From positions 1 to 6,141 of the forward strand of contig CACYBV010000017.1 of assembly GCA_902772745.1 (NCBI GenBank): 6,141 nt of DNA, read 5' to 3'. Positions 1-5,789 of this stretch are shown here, in pieces. Made by a program: the position numbers and the translations under genes. Below the pieces are notes generated by a model that worked only from the letters and a program-made list of their open reading frames with translations, was not told the DNA's origin and made no database searches. The DNA comes from an uncultured Eubacteriales bacterium (lineage in GTDB: Bacteria > Bacillota > Clostridia > Lachnospirales > Lachnospiraceae). How positions within the stretch are numbered: the first letter of the stretch is position 1; every line of letters starts with the position of its first letter.

Positions 1-108
1 ATTGGTGAGCTTCCCGACATTTTTCCCGTTGATGTCAAAATACACATCCCCGCCCTGTACTTTGGCCTCCGCATCCGTGCGGCGGAGAAAAGAAAGACGC
101 GCACTCAT
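1..108 (-). CDS. Hypothetical protein, N-terminal 36 residues (runs off left edge)
   Basis: The first 36 codons of a gene that continues beyond base 1; the frame is open to the edge. The start ATG (106-108) overlaps the TGA of the upstream membrane-protein gene as ATGA, so translational coupling is likely. A weak AGAGG (118-122, minus strand) sits 9 nt upstream inside the preceding gene. The visible product starts MSARLSFLRR and continues through a polar stretch to VYFDINGKNVGKLTN. That last part alternates in a beta-strand-like way, with a turn at DINGKN, resembling the first hairpin of a small beta-sandwich domain. There is no signal peptide or membrane segment in the visible part. I do not recognise the family. 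The overlap suggests it works with the membrane protein before it, but this is inference. Confidence 0.72.
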   Translation of the reverse strand, partial: MSARLSFLRRTDAEAKVQGGDVYFDINGKNVGKLTN

Positions 109-1349
109 GCTGCCAAGCCTCTTCGGAACGGCTTATTCAGAATGACCGCCACCCACATCAGGATATAGGGAAGGTTTGCTGTCAGTGTAGTAAAATAGTA
201 CCTGGAAGGTGCATGGTTTCTGGAAACATTTACAAACGCGAAAATCAACAGCAATACCTGCAGAGAAAGCCCGATAATGGCAAAGATCATTTTTACAACC
301 GCATTAAAGCCTTTTCCTCCTGCCAGAAAGTAGATCGCGGCAAGCACGAGAAGAATAACCAAAACATACGGAAGGAAAATCTGTAAAAATGGCATAGGAC
401 GTCCATTCTTCAGAAGCGCATATGCCAACCTCGGCGCTGTCTGGTTATTCGTTATCGCCGCAATCAAGCGGGTAAACGCGATTACCAAAAGCCCTGCGCC
501 GTAGATACGTGCAATTTTCCTTACGGAAACACCGACGCATAAAAGCGCAAATCCGGCAATAACCACAAAGATCATCAGGAAGTTTAACCCCCTGGCCACG
601 GAGTAATCTCTAATCTTTCCCATATAGATCTGCTTTGAGAAGAACTGAACCCACTGGCCGTCTTTCGGAAGTGCCAAGAAGAACAGAAGCATCATTGCTC
701 CCGCCGCAAGGTACGTCATCACCTTCGCAATCACTGAAAACTGCACAGTAGATCCCGAAACTACTGGTGCCGGCGCAGGCGCTGAACTCTGGCCGTAGCT
801 GACCCTGAAATCACCGGATCCCGCTCCTGCCGCATCAGCGCCAGAAGCATCCCCGTAGCTGACCTTGAAATCTGCGGGAGCTTCCGAAGGAACTGCGCCT
901 GCCACAGAAGTCTGCTGTGCCCCGGGCGCCGCTGAAGCCGCCAGGTCTTCAGCCATTTTCTTCATCTCATCGATCGGGAACTCTTTTCCGACAAGTTCAT
1001 TGGTGGTACGGAAAGAACCTGCGTCGTCTACACGGATATAAACCGTCTTGGCATCTTTGCCTTCACCCTTTTTGATCAGGTAATTCAGGCCGCCGCCGGT
1101 AGTCAAAACCGCTGCAGCAGTGGATTTCGTCATGCCCGTAAAATCCATGGTCGTTGCAGAGATTACACCGCCGCAGTCCTTACAGCGGAACTGTACACGG
1201 TTGCCTTTCATCTCAATCTTGTCCTTCATCGTCCAATACGGATCCATGCTGCCGCACAAAGGACAGACAGGAAAATTGGTATTGATGAAATTCTGCGGAA
1301 CACTTCCCACATATCCAGTACTTCTTCTGAAGCCTTCCGGACCTGCCAT
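105..1349 (-). CDS. Zinc-ribbon multi-pass membrane protein of unknown function
   Basis: A 414-residue protein I cannot assign to a named family. Residues 29-59 form a probable zinc ribbon with two CxxC knuckles (C29/C32 and C56/C59) spaced 23 residues apart. Residues about 60-135 are a soluble segment ending in an amphipathic stretch. Residues about 137-200 are an Ala/Pro/Gly/Ser-rich linker containing two DF(K/R)VSYG motifs (160-166 and 180-186). The C-terminal half has about six hydrophobic segments (roughly 206-228, 253-275, 280-298, 323-343, 351-374, 391-405), so it should sit in the cytoplasmic membrane. There is no cleavable signal peptide; the zinc ribbon is probably cytoplasmic. The start is well supported: AGGAGGTG (1355-1362) lies about 7 nt upstream and a promoter candidate lies a little further up. 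The stop overlaps the next gene's start. A sensory, scaffold or assembly role is possible, but the sequence does not show one. Confidence 0.85.
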   Translation of the reverse strand: MAGPEGFRRSTGYVGSVPQNFINTNFPVCPLCGSMDPYWTMKDKIEMKGNRVQFRCKDCGGVISATTMDFTGMTKSTAAAVLTTGGGLNYLIKKGEGKDAKTVYIRVDDAGSFRTTNELVGKEFPIDEMKKMAEDLAASAAPGAQQTSVAGAVPSEAPADFKVSYGDASGADAAGAGSGDFRVSYGQSSAPAPAPVVSGSTVQFSVIAKVMTYLAAGAMMLLFFLALPKDGQWVQFFSKQIYMGKIRDYSVARGLNFLMIFVVIAGFALLCVGVSVRKIARIYGAGLLVIAFTRLIAAITNNQTAPRLAYALLKNGRPMPFLQIFLPYVLVILLVLAAIYFLAGGKGFNAVVKMIFAIIGLSLQVLLLIFAFVNVSRNHAPSRYYFTTLTANLPYILMWVAVILNKPFRRGLAA

Positions 1350-1354
1350 AAAAA

Positions 1355-1362
1355 CACCTCCT
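1355..1362 (-). promoter_or_regulatory. Strong ribosome binding site of the zinc-ribbon membrane gene
   Basis: Reads AGGAGGTG on the minus strand, a near-perfect match to the anti-Shine-Dalgarno sequence, with 7 nt between GGAGG and the ATG at 1347-1349. It fixes the start codon and predicts efficient translation. Confidence 0.85.
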
Positions 1363-1389
1363 GAATGTTTTTTAAGTTAATTATCTAGA

Positions 1390-1418
1390 AGTTTATCACA
1401 ATTTACACTAAAAAACAA
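1390..1418 (-). promoter_or_regulatory. Candidate sigma-A promoter of the zinc-ribbon membrane gene
   Basis: On the minus strand TTGTTT (1413-1418) and TAAACT (1390-1395) are separated by exactly 17 nt. A TG lies one base before the -10, giving an extended -10 (TGATAAACT). The area is AT-rich compared with the coding DNA around it. Transcription would start near 1383, giving a leader of about 35 nt that contains the strong ribosome binding site. Matches are 3/6 and 4/6 to consensus, so this is a good candidate, not proof. It suggests that the membrane gene and its coupled partner are transcribed apart from thrH. Confidence 0.5.
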
Positions 1419-1481
1419 CCGTCTCCTATTCTTTTTCAATCAGATGTACTTTACCGGTGTCTGTTCCGCTAAACACGGAAA

Positions 1482-1520
1482 GCGCACGATATCTGCGTAT
1501 AATTCAGCAGATTCGTGCGC
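1482..1520 (-). terminator. Strong hairpin after thrH; possible terminator or structured RNA element
   Basis: GCGCACGA (1482-1489) pairs perfectly with TCGTGCGC (1513-1520), and ATCTGC (1491-1496) with GCAGAT (1507-1512). This gives 14 base pairs with one bulged T (1490) and a 10-nt loop. It lies 139 bp past the thrH stop and before the promoter of the next gene, which suits a transcription terminator. However, the tail on the minus strand (TTTCCGTGTTTAG) is only partly T-rich, so it may be a weak intrinsic terminator, an RNA-stability stem, or part of a larger structured RNA. The strand given assumes it acts on thrH transcripts; the inverted repeat itself is symmetric. Confidence 0.45.
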
Positions 1521-1658
1521 CTGTTTCTGTTATTTCTGTAATACTGAAAGACAGCTTAATCCTGTCTGTACCTCTTCTTTCTTGCTGATTTCAGGACGGT
1601 TCATGGTTTCTGCCAGGTTCTTTTGCCGTCTTCACAGGCTTATCCGTGTCAAACAGTC

Positions 1659-2258
1659 TTAAAGCACCGCTTTGATCGCCGCCAGGAATTCATCGAACTC
1701 TTCAAACGCCGGGAGTTCCGGATGCGCGGCCTTAATCTGATCCGTCGAGCGGAACAGAAAGCCTGCCTTACTGGCAAGAATCATGTCGAGGTCGTTGAAG
1801 CTGTCGCCGGCTGCGATGGTATCAAAACCGATCGACTGCAGCGCCCTGACGGATGAGAGTTTGGATTTTTCGATCCGCATGATATAATCCTCAATCATAC
1901 CGTCTTCACCGATTTTCAGCGTATTGCAGAAGAGGGTCGGATAACCGAGCTTTTTAATTAAGGGCATCGCAAACTGCTCAAATGTATCGCTCAGAATGAT
2001 AACCTGGGTCAGGCTCCGCAGCTCATCCAGAAATTCTTTTGCACCGGGAAGCGGATCGATTGTCGCGATGACATCCTGTATTTCCCGGAGCCCGAGGCCA
2101 TGTTCCTTCAGGATTTTCATCCGGAAGCGCATGAGTTTTCCATAGTCCGGTTCATCACGCGTAGTACGGCGAAGTTCCGGGATGCCGGTTGCCTTCGAAA
2201 AAGCAATCCAGATTTCCGGGGTCAGAACCCCTTCCATATCAAGGCAGACAATATTCAT
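1659..2258 (-). CDS. thrH: Phosphoserine phosphatase / phosphoserine:homoserine phosphotransferase ThrH
   Basis: A 199-residue cytoplasmic HAD-superfamily enzyme matching the ThrH type (Pseudomonas ThrH is about 205 residues). Known ThrH removes phosphate from phosphoserine and can pass it to homoserine, linking serine and threonine synthesis. Visible motifs: motif I LDMEGVLTPEIW with nucleophile D7, and Glu (E9) where most HAD phosphatases have the second Asp, which is typical of ThrH; motif II ILSDTF (S90); a motif III lysine at about 131-133; motif IV AAGDSFNDLDM (D152, D156). I start at 2256-2258 because MNIVCLDMEG is the family's usual N-terminus and GGAG (2266-2269) lies 7 nt upstream. 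An in-frame ATG at 2289-2291 falls inside a dispersed repeat and is unlikely to be used. No serine or threonine pathway gene is adjacent. Confidence 0.9.
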   Translation of the reverse strand: MNIVCLDMEGVLTPEIWIAFSKATGIPELRRTTRDEPDYGKLMRFRMKILKEHGLGLREIQDVIATIDPLPGAKEFLDELRSLTQVIILSDTFEQFAMPLIKKLGYPTLFCNTLKIGEDGMIEDYIMRIEKSKLSSVRALQSIGFDTIAAGDSFNDLDMILASKAGFLFRSTDQIKAAHPELPAFEEFDEFLAAIKAVL

Positions 2259-2285
2259 GTTCAATCTCCGTTTTCTGTGTATCTG

Positions 2286-2333
2286 TGTCATTCCGACCGG
2301 GACTGCAGGCCGAGCGGAGGAATCCCAAATTAC
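2286..2333. repeat. Dispersed intergenic repeat, copy A (upstream of thrH)
   Basis: Starts with TGTCATTCCGACCGG (2286-2300), identical over 15 bp to 5790-5804, and ends with GAATCCC (2320-2326) and AATTAC-like sequence, also shared with the second copy. The 19-bp middle differs between copies but both carry a CGAGCGG/GAAGCG-like core. Short complementary ends (ATTCC ... GGAAT) make each unit an imperfect hairpin. This form is like the small palindromic repeats scattered between genes in many bacteria. It lies in the probable thrH leader, ending 16 bp before the thrH ribosome binding site. Confidence 0.75.
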
Positions 2334-2402
2334 AGGAACTGCTTTCCCGAAGGATATCCCTCGGCTCCCTTCGGCCGCTCGGGATTATAAAAAGTTCTCT
2401 GT
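2332..2402. repeat. Nested inverted repeat between the thuA-like gene and thrH
   Basis: Outer arms ACAGGAACT (2332-2340) and AGTTCTCTGT (2393-2402) are complementary over 9 bp with one extra T. Inside, CCGAAGG (2347-2353) pairs with CCTTCGG (2368-2374) over a 14-nt loop; CCCGA (2346-2350) can alternatively pair with TCGGG (2379-2383). The GC-rich core contrasts with an AT-rich TATAAAAAG on the right flank. It abuts repeat copy A, so the two may form one composite element. There is no room for a transposase. Confidence 0.6.
2384..2389 (-). promoter_or_regulatory. Perfect -10 hexamer, possible thrH promoter
   Basis: TATAAT on the minus strand, preceded by a T-run. The -35 at 16-18 nt spacing is poor (GGACTG-like), while a better -35 match (GTGACA, 2400-2405) is only 10 nt away, too close for a normal sigma-A promoter. 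If used, it would give thrH a leader of about 120 nt containing both repeat structures. Tentative. Confidence 0.3.
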
Positions 2403-2441
2403 CACACAGTCCGCTCTGGATGACTGGTGATTTCAGTCCCT

Positions 2442-3164
2442 TTATAATTCACTTACCGGCGGCTCCGGGCAATAGCCAAACTTAATCTTCGGCGCATCCG
2501 GATTGTATGCCCATTTTACCGCATTGCAGAGAATTTTCTGAACTTCGGGCATATAATAGATCGGATAGGTCTCATGTCCGGGCTTAAAGTAGAAAATCCT
2601 GCCTGACCCGCGGTGGAAAGTCATCGCGGAACGGAATACTTCTCCGCCCGAGAACCAGCTGATCATCAGAAGTTCGTCCGGATCCGGGATGTGGAACAGT
2701 TCACCGTAAGTTTCCTCGTGCGGGATTACGACATTCGCGCCAATGCCCTGAAGGATCGGATGGTCCGGACGGATATTCCACATGATTTCCGTTTCGCCGC
2801 ACTCGCGCCAGCGGAGCTGTCCGGAATTTGTACCCATGAGTTTTTTGAAAAGCTTGGATTCGTGCCCGGAGTGCAGGACAATCAGTCCCATGCCGTCCTG
2901 TACACGCTCATATACCCGCTGTACCACTTCATCCGAAACCATATGATGACGCATATGACCCCACCAGAACAGGACATCGGTATTGTCCAGCACTTCCTGT
3001 GTCAGCCCATGTTCCGGCTCGTCAAGCGTTGCTGTACGGACATCCGAAAAGCCGTTTTTTTCGAGAAAATCCTTAATGCAGTTATGAATTCCTTCCGGGT
3101 ATATTTTGCGAACCGCTTCTTCGGTTCTCTCATGTAAATACTCATTCCAGACGGTTATCCTCAT
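2442..3164 (-). CDS. ThuA-family (trehalose-utilization type) protein
   Basis: A 240-residue cytoplasmic protein of the ThuA family, which has a class I glutamine-amidotransferase-like fold. The family is named after thuA of the rhizobial trehalose/sucrose catabolism locus thuAB; the precise reaction of this member cannot be read from sequence. Family hallmarks run through its whole length: VWNEYLHE (5-12), YPEGIH (22-27), RTATLDEPEHGLT (43-55), DVLFWWGH (63-70), GLIVLHSGH (93-101), MGT (110-112), WRECGETE (119-126), EETYGE (150-155), ISWFSGGEVFRS (168-179) and GRIFYFKPGHETYP (188-201). At the turn where amidotransferases carry the catalytic Cys it has HSGH, so glutaminase activity is not expected. 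AGAGGAGG (3170-3177) about 5 nt upstream supports the start. It begins only 29 bp after gyrA and is probably read through from it. No sugar transporter or dehydrogenase partner is in view. Confidence 0.9.
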   Translation of the reverse strand: MRITVWNEYLHERTEEAVRKIYPEGIHNCIKDFLEKNGFSDVRTATLDEPEHGLTQEVLDNTDVLFWWGHMRHHMVSDEVVQRVYERVQDGMGLIVLHSGHESKLFKKLMGTNSGQLRWRECGETEIMWNIRPDHPILQGIGANVVIPHEETYGELFHIPDPDELLMISWFSGGEVFRSAMTFHRGSGRIFYFKPGHETYPIYYMPEVQKILCNAVKWAYNPDAPKIKFGYCPEPPVSEL

Positions 3165-3193
3165 TGCAGCCTCCTCTGACGAAATAAGTGCTT

Positions 3194-5719
3194 TCAGTTT
3201 TCCTTTGGGTCCTCAATATTCTCCGATGCTTCCTCCGGACCCGTTTCCAGATTCTTTTCCTCTTCGCTGTCCTCTCCGTTGATTACGGTGAAGCTAGCGA
3301 CCCGCGCTTCGGATTCCCTGTCGATATTGATCAGTTTCACGCCGCTCGCGGTCTTTCCGAGCTGGGAAATCGTATTCACCGGCATTCTTATGATAATGCC
3401 CTCGGTGGTGATGATCATGATCTCCTCGTCCGCGCTCACGGATTCGGTGCCTACAAGGACACCTGTCTTCTCTGTTACCTTATATCCGCGGGAGCCCTTT
3501 CCGCCGCGGCCCTGCGGATTAAATTCCGTAAATGCAGTCCGTTTGCCCATTCCTTTTTCGGAAACAAAGAGAATATCCCTGCCTTCCTCGACGATCTCCA
3601 TGGAGACCACTTCGTCATTGCCGAAGAGTTTCATTCCCCGGACACCTATGGATGAGCGGCCGCAGATCCGGACGTTCTTTTCGTCAAAGCAGATGGTGTT
3701 GCCCTCTTTCGAAACCAGCAGAATGTGCTCGTCGCCCCGGGTGTTTTTGACGCCGATCAGCTCGTCGCCTTCCTTCAGGGTAATCGCAATCAGGCCGTTT
3801 TTGCGGAGGTTTTTATACTCGGAGGCCGGTGTTTTCTTGATGGTGCCGTCACGTGTTGCCATCAGGATGTAGGATTCCGCATCGAGACCCTTTGCCGTAA
3901 TGATCTGCGTGACTTTTTCCTCGGGCTGCAGCTGCAGGAGATTGATCACCGGCGTTCCGCGGGAAGTGCGCCCCGCTTCCGGAATTTCGTAAACCTTCAG
4001 CATGTAGACGCGGCCCTGATTTGTGAAGAACAGGATGTTGTCCTTTGTCCCGGTCATCTGCAGGTCTGTCGTGTAGTCTTCGTCGATGACCTGCATGCCG
4101 CGGATGCCGCGTCCGCCGCGGTTCTGCGCCTTGAAATTATCCGGAGACATACGTTTGATATATCCGAGCTTCGTCATGGCGACAACGGTGCTCTCATCCG
4201 CAATCAGGTCTTCGTCGACGATCTCGTCTTCCTCGGGGAGAATCTTTGTCTTCCGTTCGTCGCCGTACTTTTCGGCGATCGCGCTGATTTCATCGCGGAT
4301 TACCCCGAGAAGCAGGTTCTCGTCGCCTAAAATCGCGCGAAGTCTTGCGATCGTCTTTTCAAGTTCCGCGTATTCCTCTTCCAGCCGGCTCCGCTCCAGA
4401 CCGGTCAGTGCCCTCAGCCGCATATCGACGATTGCCTGAGCCTGAGGATCCGAAAGTCCGAAACGCTCCATGAGTTTCGTCTTCGCTTCCGCCACATTTG
4501 CCGCGGCGCGGATGATCCGGATCACTTCGTCGATGTTGTCGAGCGCGATCAAAAGACCTTCGATGATGTGTGCACGGTCTTCCGCCCGCTTCAGGTCGAA
4601 TCTGGTCCGTCTTGTCACAACCTCTTCCTGATGCTTAAGATACACTTCGAGCATCGTTTTGAGGCTCATGATCTTCGGCTCGCCGTTCACTAAAGCGAGC
4701 ATGATCACACCATAGGTATCCTCAAGCTGTGAATGCTTGTACAGCTGGTTCAGGACGAGGTTCGGATTGACGTCTCTTCGGAGCTCGATCACAATACGCG
4801 TGCCTTCGCGGCTCGTGGTCTCGTCACGGATTGCCGTCATTCCGTCAACTTTTTTATCCTTATGCAGGTCGGCGATCTTCTCGATCAGCCGCTGCTTGTT
4901 GACAAGATAAGGGATCTCGGACACGATGATCATGTTCTTTCCGTTGTCCATCGGCTCGATCCGGCAGACAGAACGCACACGCAGTTTTCCGCGTCCTGTG
5001 CGGTAGGCCTGTTCGATGCCCCGATGCCCGATGATCTGCGCGCCGGTCGGGAAATCCGGTCCTTTCACGATCTCCATGAGCTCCTCGACCGTGGTTTCAC
5101 GGCCTTCCTGCACGCGGTTGTCGATAATTTTCACGACGGCTGCGATGGCTTCCCTGAGGTTATGCGGCGGTATATTCGTCGCCATACCAACTGCGATTCC
5201 CTGTGTTCCGTTCACAAGAAGGTTCGGGAAACGGGAAGGCAGGATTGTCGGCTCTTTCTCGGTTTCGTCAAAATTCGGGACAAAATCCACGGTATCCTTA
5301 TTGAGATCCGCGAGAAGTTCCATACTGATTTTGCTGAGTCTCGCCTCCGTATAACGCATGGCCGCAGCCCCGTCCCCATCGACCGATCCGAAGTTTCCGT
5401 GTCCGTCCACAAGAGGGTAATGCGTGTTCCAGCCCTGCGCAAGATAGACAAGCGCTCCGTAAATGGAACTGTCACCATGCGGATGATATTTACCCATGGT
5501 ATCGCCGACGATACGCGCGCACTTTCTGTGCGGCTTATCGGGGGTATTATTGAGCTCCGCCATCGAGAAGAGCACGCGCCGCTGCACGGGCTTCAGTCCG
5601 TCCCGCGCATCCGGAAGCGCACGGTCCACGATGACCGACATGGCATAGTCCACATAGGACTGCTCCATCGTTTCGCGGAGTTCAACTTCCTTGATTTTAT
5701 CTACAATATTCGGTTCCAT
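3194..5719 (-). CDS. gyrA: DNA gyrase subunit A
   Basis: An 841-residue breakage-reunion subunit of DNA gyrase; with GyrB it forms A2B2 and introduces negative supercoils. The winged-helix/tower/coiled-coil core spans about 1-500, with catalytic Tyr123 in AAAMRYTEAR, R33, H79 and H81. The C-terminal beta-pinwheel spans about 505-815, with the GyrA-box QNRGGRG at 532-538 and a second box-like QGRGGKG at 736-742. An acidic tail (816-841) follows. The GyrA-box, the PLVDGHGNFGSVDGD segment and full length favour GyrA over ParC. Start at 5717-5719 is supported by GGAG (5726-5729) 6 nt upstream and a family-like N-terminus. Odd points: Gly88 replaces the acidic residue of the quinolone pocket (E. 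coli D87), Tyr92 replaces E. coli R91, and Gln46 replaces H45. It lies 122 bp after gyrB with no clear promoter between, so cotranscription is likely. Confidence 0.95.
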   Translation of the reverse strand: MEPNIVDKIKEVELRETMEQSYVDYAMSVIVDRALPDARDGLKPVQRRVLFSMAELNNTPDKPHRKCARIVGDTMGKYHPHGDSSIYGALVYLAQGWNTHYPLVDGHGNFGSVDGDGAAAMRYTEARLSKISMELLADLNKDTVDFVPNFDETEKEPTILPSRFPNLLVNGTQGIAVGMATNIPPHNLREAIAAVVKIIDNRVQEGRETTVEELMEIVKGPDFPTGAQIIGHRGIEQAYRTGRGKLRVRSVCRIEPMDNGKNMIIVSEIPYLVNKQRLIEKIADLHKDKKVDGMTAIRDETTSREGTRIVIELRRDVNPNLVLNQLYKHSQLEDTYGVIMLALVNGEPKIMSLKTMLEVYLKHQEEVVTRRTRFDLKRAEDRAHIIEGLLIALDNIDEVIRIIRAAANVAEAKTKLMERFGLSDPQAQAIVDMRLRALTGLERSRLEEEYAELEKTIARLRAILGDENLLLGVIRDEISAIAEKYGDERKTKILPEEDEIVDEDLIADESTVVAMTKLGYIKRMSPDNFKAQNRGGRGIRGMQVIDEDYTTDLQMTGTKDNILFFTNQGRVYMLKVYEIPEAGRTSRGTPVINLLQLQPEEKVTQIITAKGLDAESYILMATRDGTIKKTPASEYKNLRKNGLIAITLKEGDELIGVKNTRGDEHILLVSKEGNTICFDEKNVRICGRSSIGVRGMKLFGNDEVVSMEIVEEGRDILFVSEKGMGKRTAFTEFNPQGRGGKGSRGYKVTEKTGVLVGTESVSADEEIMIITTEGIIIRMPVNTISQLGKTASGVKLINIDRESEARVASFTVINGEDSEEEKNLETGPEEASENIEDPKEN

Positions 5720-5727
5720 TGATTACT

Positions 5728-5741
5728 CCATAAATTTATGG
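5728..5741. promoter_or_regulatory. Perfect 14-bp palindrome overlapping the gyrA ribosome binding site
   Basis: CCATAAATTTATGG is its own reverse complement over 14 bp. On the minus strand its last GG is the start of the gyrA Shine-Dalgarno GGAG (5726-5729). It could be an operator for a dimeric regulator or, less likely, a small RNA hairpin over the ribosome binding site (with no loop of its own, at most about five pairs could form). Function is inference; the symmetry is directly visible. Confidence 0.45.
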
Positions 5742-5789
5742 TGATCATGACGGGATCCCCCGATCGCGCCCGGGACGACAGATAGTGTT

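Larger units (their letters stand above)
1350..1658. other. 309-bp intergenic region between thrH and the membrane gene
   Basis: The right part (about 1420-1658) holds a strong hairpin (1482-1520), a small hairpin next to it (TTCCG 1464-1468 with CGGAA 1476-1480), and a 6-bp inverted repeat (AGACAG/CTGTCT) around 1549-1567. The left part (1350-1420) is AT-rich and holds the promoter and ribosome binding site of the membrane gene. No convincing gene is seen: minus-strand frames are broken by stops. A 72-codon plus-strand frame (1444-1662) has a Cys-rich composition, no good ribosome binding site, and looks like chance. Confidence 0.6.

Noticed and set aside
1444..1662. Plus-strand 72-codon frame in the thrH-membrane gene gap
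   Set aside because: It has no good ribosome binding site, an irregular Cys-rich composition, runs through the hairpin and into the thrH stop, and matches nothing I know.
2259..2291. Longer thrH starting at the ATG at 2289-2291
   Set aside because: The extra 11 residues are encoded by the leader and repeat copy A, lie before the family's normal N-terminus, and the GGAG lies next to the inner ATG.
2384..2402. T-run on the minus strand as an intrinsic terminator for the thuA-like gene
   Set aside because: The only stems before it are 4-5 bp and not adjacent to the T-run, so the canonical stem-then-U arrangement is missing.
2613..3137. Plus-strand open frame (174 codons) opposite the thuA-like gene
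   Set aside because: The opposite strand encodes a full-length ThuA-family protein with family motifs throughout; this frame is its shadow.
3194..5719. Topoisomerase IV subunit ParC instead of GyrA
   Set aside because: A GyrA-box, a complete pinwheel domain with acidic tail and the GyrA-like PLVDGHGNFGSVDGD segment fit gyrase better; the catalytic core alone would not decide it.
4733..5722. Long plus-strand open frame (329 codons) opposite gyrA
   Set aside because: It is antisense to a certain gyrA, has a His/Arg/Asp-rich composition typical of mirrored GC-rich codons, and has no ribosome binding site or recognisable domain.
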